Shown here: one piece after another, positions 1 through 4,465 of the stretch
Numbering within the stretch: position 1 is the stretch's first letter
Layout: every line of letters begins with the position of its first letter
NCBI GenBank assembly: GCA_900766655.1
Contig: CAAFWE010000325.1
Location: forward strand, 1-5,937
From: an uncultured Alistipes sp.
GTDB lineage: Bacteria > Bacteroidota > Bacteroidia > Bacteroidales > Rikenellaceae
Direction of reading: 5' to 3'
Length of the DNA: 5,937 nucleotides
Position numbers and translations under genes: made by a program
The notes under the pieces: generated by a model
What the model was told of the DNA's origin: nothing
The model's input: the letters and a program-made list of their open reading frames with translations, nothing else
Databases searched by the model: none

Positions 1-92
1 ATTTTGAAGCTACTCGAAGTGAGTGAAAGCGGAGCATACTTATGGTATGTGAGCATTTCACAAACGAGGCAGATGCCGAAAGGGCCTCGTTA
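1..92. repeat. Palindromic intergenic repeat, copy 1
   Basis: First of two direct copies of a 92-base unit; the partner starts exactly 126 bases later and I count 88 of 92 identical positions (differences at 12, 62, 64 and 83). Because it begins at the window edge, it may extend further left. It holds two hairpins: a core with arms 25-39 and 45-59 around a 5-base loop, whose inner pairs are GCATAC with GTATGT, and a second with perfect 8-base arms AACGAGGC (63-70) and GCCTCGTT (84-91). No coding sequence is visible. It lies beyond the end of the aromatic operon, so a role in 3'-end formation or RNA stability is plausible but not shown. Confidence 0.85.
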
Positions 93-104
93 ATCTTCCT
101 ACCC

Positions 105-229
105 AATAATTTGTATAACGAGAGCTATTTTGAAGCTGCTCGAAGTGAGTGAAAGCGGAGCATACTTATGGTATGTGAGCATTTCACGAGCGAGGCAGAT
201 GCCGAAAGAGCCTCGTTAGACAAATTATT
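105..229. repeat. 18-base inverted repeat enclosing copy 2
   Basis: Arms 105-122 and 212-229 are complementary at 17 of 18 positions; the only mismatch is 115/219. Past a bulge at 123, three more pairs form (124-126 with 209-211). The right arm contains the TAA stop (227-225) of the DAHP synthase gene and two bases of its last sense codon. It could be the base of a very long transcript-end hairpin, or the end of a small inserted palindromic element that brought the stop codon with it. There is no long T tract beyond it on the minus strand, so it is not a textbook intrinsic terminator. Confidence 0.7.
127..218. repeat. Palindromic intergenic repeat, copy 2
   Basis: Second copy of the 92-base unit, directly downstream of the last operon gene (stop codon at 227-225). 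It keeps the core hairpin (arms 151-165 and 171-185), while the second hairpin shrinks to CGAGGC (191-196) with GCCTCG (210-215). Copies 1 and 2 are separated by 34 bases of A/T-rich spacer. Unlike copy 1 as far as visible, this copy is enclosed by an inverted repeat (105-122 and 212-229), so the whole of 105-229 can fold into one long imperfect hairpin. On the minus strand this would be the first structure in the RNA after the operon's final stop. Confidence 0.85.
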
Positions 230-1271
230 CCCTCATTATTTTGTTCTGTCGCTCAATACTTTCGATGTGGATGGCATCGAGAAGGGTGCGAAGGAATGGC
301 TCGCTTAGACCGAGAGAGGAGGAGCGGGCGAGGGCGCGTTCCATAATATCCTCCCAACGGGATGCCTGAAGGATGCGCACATCGTTGTCTCGCTTGATGC
401 AACCTATCTTCTCGGCAACATCCATACGCTCGGCAAGGAGTTGCAAAATCTCGCAATCGAGGCTATCAATCTGCTCGCGAAGCTCCATAAGGGTTGTCTG
501 ATAGCTCTCCGAATTGGACTCGGCAGCACGCCACTTGATGGAGTCGAGAAGGGCATTCAGAGCATCGGGGGTGAGCTGCTGCTTGGCATCACTCAGGGCG
601 CAATCAGGGCAGATGTGGCTCTCAATCATCAAGCCATCGTAGTCGAGGTCGGCAGCCTGCTGAACGATATCGGCAATATACTCGCGCTTACCACAGATGT
701 GCGAAGGGTCGCAAATCATAGGCAGATGAGGCATTCGACGACGCATCTCGAGGGCGAGGTGCCACATAGGGGCATTACGCAAGTTGCCTGCGCCATAGCC
801 CGAAAAACCGCGATGGATAAGTCCGATATTCTTGATGTCGCAGGCCATAAGTCGCTCCACGCCACCAGCCCACAAATCGACATCACCACTTACGGGGTTC
901 TTCACATAGACCATCTTGGAGGTGCCACGCAAGGCATCGGCAACCTCTTGTGTCGAGAATGGGTTCGAGGTGGTGCGTGCGCCTATCCACAGCACATCGA
1001 CATCGTACTCCAAGGCTGCCTCGACATGCTTGGCATTGGCCACCTCGGTGGCGATGGGGAGTCCCGTAATCTCGCGAGCTTTCACCAACCAAGGCAACGC
1101 CTCGACACCCTTACCCTCGAAGCAGTGAGGTTTGGTGCGAGGTTTCCAGATGCCGGCACGCAAGATGTCGACCTTGCCTGTGGCGGCAAGAGCAGTTGCT
1201 GTCGAAAGGAGTTGTTCTTCACTCTCGGCACTACAAGGGCCCGAGATTATAAGTGGTCGTTGGGTTGTCAT
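225..1271 (-). CDS. aroF: Bifunctional DAHP synthase / chorismate mutase
   Basis: Residues 1 to about 250 form a type I-beta DAHP synthase, which condenses phosphoenolpyruvate and erythrose 4-phosphate. Visible motifs are GPCSAES (11-17, including the metal-binding Cys13), KPRT (43-46), GART (97-100), HRGF (153-156), DPSH (188-191) and the E217 region. Residues about 258-348 form an AroQ-type chorismate mutase (chorismate to prephenate), with likely active-site residues R265, R282, K293 and R305. A C-terminal mutase is the arrangement known from Porphyromonas gingivalis; in Bacillus subtilis the mutase is N-terminal. The protein starts almost directly at the barrel, with no N-terminal ACT-like regulatory domain, so feedback probably works through the mutase domain, as reported for the P. 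gingivalis fusion (inhibited by prephenate). It is the last gene of the operon, starting 3 bases after the tyrA stop. The 348-residue length fits an intact fusion. Confidence 0.95.
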   Translation of the reverse strand: MTTQRPLIISGPCSAESEEQLLSTATALAATGKVDILRAGIWKPRTKPHCFEGKGVEALPWLVKAREITGLPIATEVANAKHVEAALEYDVDVLWIGARTTSNPFSTQEVADALRGTSKMVYVKNPVSGDVDLWAGGVERLMACDIKNIGLIHRGFSGYGAGNLRNAPMWHLALEMRRRMPHLPMICDPSHICGKREYIADIVQQAADLDYDGLMIESHICPDCALSDAKQQLTPDALNALLDSIKWRAAESNSESYQTTLMELREQIDSLDCEILQLLAERMDVAEKIGCIKRDNDVRILQASRWEDIMERALARSSSLGLSEPFLRTLLDAIHIESIERQNKIMRE

Positions 1272-1274
1272 AGT

Positions 1275-2123
1275 CTATCTCTTGTCTAAAATTTTTCTTA
1301 TCTCGTTTGCTCGCTCGATGGTTGCACGCAGTTGGTCGTAGTTGTCACGTTCGAGAGCCTTGCGGAAGAGCTCGAGCTGGTGAATATACTCACGCAACAC
1401 ATCGAGGATATTATATTTGTTCTGCTTGAAAATCGGTATCCACATCTGGGACGACGATTTTGCCAATCGCACCGTACTCTCGAAGCCTCCACCAGCGAGA
1501 TTGAGGATGGTCTCGCTCTCGCGCTCCTTCTCGAGTACCGTAGTCGAGAGGATGAAGGAGGTGATGTGCGAAATGTGGCTCACATAAGCTGCGTGCACAT
1601 CGTGCTTCTCGGGCGACATATACATAGGCGACATCCCGATTGTCTCGAATATGCTCTCGACGACCTTCACCGCCTCGGCATCCGATCTCTCGACCTCGCA
1701 AAGAACCAAGTTGCATCCTCGGAATGCACCCTCCACCGCAGCATCGGGACCGCTGTGCTCGGTACCCCACATCGGGTGCGCCGCAACAAAGCGACTGCGA
1801 CGCGGATGCTGGCTGATAAGCTCGCACAGCTCCGCCTTCGTGGAGCCCATATCGAGAACGATCTGTTGCTCGCCCACTCGATTGAGCAACTTGATGGCCA
1901 GCTGTGGAATGGTGTCGACGGGTGTGGCTATGGCTATAACATCGGCCACCTCGAGAGCTCGTTCAAACTCCACAATCTCGTCGACCAAACCTCGCTCCAA
2001 CGCCCTCTGGGCATTGCTCTCGGAGGCCTCAACGCCATAGATGCGCTCTGCAAGCCCATACTTGCGAAGGGCAAGTCCAAAGGAGCCTCCAATAAGTCCT
2101 AATCCTATGATGGTTACATTCAT
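1275..2123 (-). CDS. tyrA: Prephenate dehydrogenase
   Basis: A 282-residue TyrA that oxidatively decarboxylates prephenate to 4-hydroxyphenylpyruvate, the tyrosine branch. The N-terminal Rossmann domain shows the dinucleotide motif GLGLIGGS (7-14). Family motifs follow: DMGSTK (91-96), HPMWGTEHSGP (116-126) and the histidine-rich SHISH (182-186) in a HDVHAAYVSHISH-like block, then R219 in STVRLA as the likely substrate-binding arginine. The C-terminal half is helical, as in the family's dimerisation domain. No ACT domain follows. Its ATG overlaps the stop of the upstream aminotransferase gene by 4 bases (ATGA), which suggests translational coupling. Cofactor choice (NAD or NADP) and use of arogenate instead of prephenate cannot be read from the sequence. 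Confidence 0.95.
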   Translation of the reverse strand: MNVTIIGLGLIGGSFGLALRKYGLAERIYGVEASESNAQRALERGLVDEIVEFERALEVADVIAIATPVDTIPQLAIKLLNRVGEQQIVLDMGSTKAELCELISQHPRRSRFVAAHPMWGTEHSGPDAAVEGAFRGCNLVLCEVERSDAEAVKVVESIFETIGMSPMYMSPEKHDVHAAYVSHISHITSFILSTTVLEKERESETILNLAGGGFESTVRLAKSSSQMWIPIFKQNKYNILDVLREYIHQLELFRKALERDNYDQLRATIERANEIRKILDKR

Positions 2124-3274
2124 ATAGACAATCTTTCGAGTACTTTGTTAAATTTATCCTCCGAAGCGCAGAGACTTATTCGCACATAGTGCTCGCCCTC
2201 GCTTCCAAAAACACCACCAGGGGTCATAAAAATATGCTTCTCGTAGAGCAATCTATCGCTAAAATCGTAGCCACTCTCGCCATTTGGCACTCGTCCCCAG
2301 AGGAACAGTCCCGCCTGATTGTCGCGGCACTCGACACCGAGCCTCTCCATTATCTTGCGTGCGAGAGCCTCGCGACGACGATAAACGCCATTGAGCTCGG
2401 CATACCACTCATCGCCCAACGAGAGGGCTGTGGCGGCAGCCAACTGCAAAGATAGGAATATTCCCGAATCCATATTGCTTTTGAAGCGCAAAATTTCGTC
2501 TATTCGGCACTTTGCACCCGCAATCATACCGATACGCCAACCCGCCATATTGTGGCTCTTGCTGATGGAGTTGAGCTCGATGGCTATGTCGCGTGCGCCC
2601 TCGATGGAGAGTATCGAGATAGGCTCGGCAGTGCGGAGGAAGGCGTAGGCATTGTCGTTGACGAGCAGAATGTGGTGTTTGCGACACCACTCGACGATGC
2701 GTTGCAAATCCTCGCGTGTAGCGGTGGCTCCCGTAGGCATATGTGGGTAGTTGATAAACATCATCTTCACGCCCTCGGTTGGTAGTGCGTCGAGATCGGG
2801 CATATAACCCTGCTCCTCGCGCAGAGCATACTGCACCACCTCGCCCTCGGCCAATCGTACAGCCGACGAGTAGGTGGGATAGCCAGGATTTGGCACCAGC
2901 ACCCTGTCACCCCGTGAGATGTAGGTCATCACGCAGTGCATAACACCCTCCTTCGAGCCGATGAGTGGCAACACCTCGCTCTCGGCATCGAGCACAACGC
3001 CAAAGTGGTTGGCATACCACTCGGCAAAGGCCTTGCGTAGCTCCTGAACACCTCGGTAGGATTGGTAACCGTGTGCCGACTCTTTTGCCGACTCCGTAGC
3101 GAGTCGCTCCACCACCGAGGGGTGAGGCGGAAGATCGGGCGAGCCGACACCGAGCGAAATAATGTCAGCACCAGCCTTACGCATTTCGTCAATCTCGCGC
3201 AACTTACGCGAGAAGTAGTACTCGCCTACCGAAGAGAGGCGTGCCGCCAAGTCGAAGTTATAGGGTTTTCTCAT
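2120..3274 (-). CDS. PLP aminotransferase (probably aromatic)
   Basis: A 384-residue fold-type I (class I/II) aminotransferase. Visible features are the N-terminal LGVGSPDLPP stretch (41-50), the HGYQSYRG substrate region (68-75), the NPGYPTY motif (129-135), the cofactor-binding Asp207 and Tyr210 (VNDNAY), the Schiff-base lysine K239 in SISKSHNMAGWRIG with R247, and R365 in YVRISLC as the likely carboxylate-binding arginine. The usual Asn-Pro-Thr-Gly motif reads HMPTG (178-182), with Met in place of the Asn that normally touches the PLP ring hydroxyl. From its place between pheA and tyrA I infer that it transaminates phenylpyruvate and 4-hydroxyphenylpyruvate with glutamate as donor. By sequence alone it could equally be an aspartate-, prephenate- or LL-diaminopimelate-type enzyme. 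It overlaps both neighbouring genes by 4 bases (ATGA). Confidence 0.9.
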   Translation of the reverse strand: MRKPYNFDLAARLSSVGEYYFSRKLREIDEMRKAGADIISLGVGSPDLPPHPSVVERLATESAKESAHGYQSYRGVQELRKAFAEWYANHFGVVLDAESEVLPLIGSKEGVMHCVMTYISRGDRVLVPNPGYPTYSSAVRLAEGEVVQYALREEQGYMPDLDALPTEGVKMMFINYPHMPTGATATREDLQRIVEWCRKHHILLVNDNAYAFLRTAEPISILSIEGARDIAIELNSISKSHNMAGWRIGMIAGAKCRIDEILRFKSNMDSGIFLSLQLAAATALSLGDEWYAELNGVYRRREALARKIMERLGVECRDNQAGLFLWGRVPNGESGYDFSDRLLYEKHIFMTPGGVFGSEGEHYVRISLCASEDKFNKVLERLSI

Positions 3275-4107
3275 AGTTTTGCTCCTTTCTGATAAACGCC
3301 ATAGATATGCACCTCGACACCTTGCTCACGCATACGCTGGATGGCAGTGGCAAATTGGTCGCCATCGGCAAACTCCATATCGAGGTGGAACATATAGTGC
3401 CAAGGCTCGGTAGGGATAGGCGAAGATTGAAGTTTGGTCATATTGATATTGAGCCCCACGAAGCAGCCAAGTGTTTCGTACAACGAGCCTGCTTTGTTGG
3501 CTATTTTGAAACAGAGCGACGCTTTGCCACCATTGGTCGGGTGTGTCGGCTCGAAGCCACTGCGGTCGCAATATTCGATACGCAGAAAGCGGGTGTAGTT
3601 GTCGTAGATGGTGTGGATGTCGGCTGCAACGATATCGAGGTTGAACAGCTCGGCAGCCAATGAGCTTGCAATAACCGCCTTTGTACGCGAGCCACTCGCC
3701 TGAAGTTGTGCGGCACTCAATGCGGTATCGGCACTCTCGATGTGTTGCCAACGATAGCTATCGAGGTACTCGGCACACTGAAGGAGAGCCATATGGTGCG
3801 ACTCCACCTCTCGGATATCCTCGAGCGAAACACCTCGGTTGACCATCAGATTTTGGCGGATGGGCAGATAGGCCTCGCCTGTGATGTGGACATTGCAACT
3901 CTGCAGAAGGCTATAGTTGGGGAGTATCGAACCCGCAATGGAGTTCTCGATGGCCATAATGCCATAGTCGACAGTGCGTTGCTCGACAGCCTGAGCCACC
4001 TCGCGGAAGGTGTCGCAGGCGAGAATCTCGACCTCGCAACCCTCCATTGCCTCGGCTACTATATGGTGGAAACTACCTCGATATCCCTGTATTGCTACTC
4101 GTTTCAT
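3271..4107 (-). CDS. pheA: Prephenate dehydratase with ACT domain
   Basis: A 278-residue monofunctional prephenate dehydratase (prephenate to phenylpyruvate). The catalytic domain covers about residues 1-180: the GYRGSFHH start motif (8-15), MAIENSIAGS (51-60), SHHMALLQC (103-111), ESADTALSA (124-132) and the catalytic TRF triplet (172-174). Residues about 196-275 are an ACT domain (KIANKAGSLYETL, then GLNINMTKLQSSP), the module through which phenylalanine inhibits the family. There is no chorismate mutase part here; in this operon that activity is fused to DAHP synthase instead. It is the first enzyme gene after the attenuator. The chosen ATG gives the standard N-terminus (MKRVAIQG) and is preceded by an A/T-rich stretch with only a weak AGG, normal for this phylum. 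Confidence 0.95.
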   Translation of the reverse strand: MKRVAIQGYRGSFHHIVAEAMEGCEVEILACDTFREVAQAVEQRTVDYGIMAIENSIAGSILPNYSLLQSCNVHITGEAYLPIRQNLMVNRGVSLEDIREVESHHMALLQCAEYLDSYRWQHIESADTALSAAQLQASGSRTKAVIASSLAAELFNLDIVAADIHTIYDNYTRFLRIEYCDRSGFEPTHPTNGGKASLCFKIANKAGSLYETLGCFVGLNINMTKLQSSPIPTEPWHYMFHLDMEFADGDQFATAIQRMREQGVEVHIYGVYQKGAKL

Positions 4108-4121
4108 ACCTATTTTAATTT

Positions 4122-4150
4122 AAAAGACCGCCCTACGGATAGGAGCGGTC
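4122..4150 (-). terminator. Attenuator terminator before pheA
   Basis: On the minus strand, GACCGC-T-CCTA (4150-4140) pairs with TAGG-GCGGTC (4135-4126): ten base pairs with one bulged base (4144) and a 4-base loop (4139-4136), followed at once by TTTT (4125-4122). It ends 14 bases before the pheA start codon and after the leader peptide's stop, exactly where an attenuator terminator should be. Its 5' arm is also needed by the antiterminator (4178-4186 with 4141-4149), so the two structures exclude each other. Confidence 0.85.
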
Positions 4151-4203
4151 ATCAAACTGTATCTACACACATCAGCTACCGCTCCTCTTCGCACGAAAAG
4201 AAG
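4141..4203 (-). promoter_or_regulatory. Antiterminator and pause stems of the attenuator
   Basis: Two alternative RNA stems besides the terminator. Pause stem 1:2: 4203-4195 pairs with 4190-4182, nine pairs including two G-U, with loop GUGC; its 5' arm is made of leader codons 13-16 and its 3' arm of codons 18-20. Antiterminator 2:3: AGGAGCGGT (4186-4178) pairs perfectly with ACCGCTCCT (4149-4141), nine pairs. The antiterminator shares 4186-4182 with the pause stem and 4149-4141 with the terminator, giving the classical 1:2, 2:3 and 3:4 logic. A ribosome stalled on the Phe/Tyr codons would block segment 1 and favour read-through; one that reaches the stop codon (4178-4176) covers segment 2 and favours termination. 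The pairings are read directly from the bases; the switching is inferred from known attenuators. Confidence 0.8.
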
Positions 4204-4241
4204 TAAAAGTAAAAAAAGCAATATGATGCGTGGTTAAACAT
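4176..4241 (-). CDS. Phe/Tyr-rich attenuator leader peptide
   Basis: A 21-codon ORF with ATG at 4241-4239 and TAG at 4178-4176. Six of the 21 residues are Phe and three are Tyr, and residues 9-15 read FFYFYFF without interruption; the end is acidic (EEER). It starts about 20 bases after the predicted transcription start, and its end overlaps the 5' arm of the antiterminator. Size, position and composition match the pheA/pheL, his and trp leader peptides of enterobacteria in principle, though I see no sequence kinship. The product is probably only a sensor: ribosome progress through these codons reports charged tRNA-Phe and tRNA-Tyr. GAAGAG just before the ATG is at most a weak ribosome binding site. 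No function for the free peptide is implied. Confidence 0.85.
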   Translation of the reverse strand: MFNHASYCFFYFYFFSCEEER

Positions 4242-4257
4242 ACTCTTCAAAAACTTT

Positions 4258-4273
4258 TCCTAATGCAAATATA
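4258..4273 (-). promoter_or_regulatory. Promoter of the aromatic operon (-7 box)
   Basis: TATATTTG at 4273-4266 on the minus strand matches the Bacteroidota -7 consensus TAnnTTTG at every fixed position. A good TTTG -33 box is not visible 19-21 bases upstream (that spot reads GGTG), so the promoter may be weak or assisted. Transcription would begin near 4262-4258, leaving about 20 bases before the leader peptide ATG. The surrounding region is very A/T-rich compared with the genes. Confidence 0.6.
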
Positions 4274-4288
4274 ATAAAATTTTTGCAT
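4263..4288. promoter_or_regulatory. Inverted repeat over the -7 box, possible operator
   Basis: ATGCAAA (4263-4269) and TTTGCAT (4282-4288) are perfect 7-base inverted arms with a 12-base A/T-only spacer. The left arm overlaps the TTTG of the -7 box, so a dimeric regulator bound here would block RNA polymerase. The spacing is plausible for a dimer, but an A/T-rich region can produce such an arrangement by chance. No regulator gene is in the window. Confidence 0.3.
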
Positions 4289-4377
4289 AATACACCATCT
4301 CAGTCATTTTTTTGTTGCCTTGAGCCAAAAACAAGGCTACATAAGTACAAATAGAGAGGCGAGTACAACAATAACAG

Positions 4378-4428
4378 TTTCTCCCGAAACCGCAGCATAC
4401 TAAACGTATGTGAGGATTTCGGGAGAAA
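4378..4428. terminator. Large palindrome after the transporter gene
   Basis: Perfect 12-base arms TTTCTCCCGAAA (4378-4389) and TTTCGGGAGAAA (4417-4428) enclose an inner hairpin with CATAC (4396-4400) and GTATG (4406-4410) around the loop TAAAC. It starts 37 bases after the transporter stop on the minus strand, where it is followed by the weakly U-rich CTGTTATTGTT; on the plus strand the next bases are TTTT. It is likely a transcript-end structure for the transporter, and it insulates the attenuator-controlled operon. Its 35-base core (4386-4420) has the same geometry as the core of the 92-base repeats (29 of 35 positions identical to 25-59), so it belongs to the same palindrome family. Confidence 0.6.
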
Positions 4429-4465
4429 TTTTAGGGGCAGTAATCGCCCTATATTTGTGTTTTTG

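Noticed and set aside
1..218. CRISPR array
   Set aside because: There are only two 92-base copies with a 34-base spacer, the units are far too long and internally palindromic, and no cas gene is present.
441..1289. Long plus-strand ORF of 282 codons opposite the DAHP synthase gene
   Set aside because: The minus-strand frame encodes a full family match with catalytic motifs. The plus-strand product has no recognisable domain and is an antisense shadow of the codon usage.
1332..2102. Plus-strand ORF of 256 codons opposite tyrA
   Set aside because: It is antisense to a complete prephenate dehydrogenase and shows no recognisable motif of its own.
4108..4260. T-box or metabolite riboswitch instead of leader-peptide attenuation
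   Set aside because: I find no T-box consensus or known aptamer pattern, and the translated Phe/Tyr run with competing stems explains the region fully.
4260..4307. A 15-codon minus-strand ORF upstream of the leader peptide, with two Tyr codons
   Set aside because: It spans the -7 promoter box, so it would not be on the predicted transcript, and its composition is unremarkable.
4317..4337. Hairpin GCCTTG / CAAGGC as a terminator of the transporter transcript
   Set aside because: The six-base arms are real, but on the minus strand they are followed by an A-rich run rather than T, and on the plus strand the T run lies before the hairpin.
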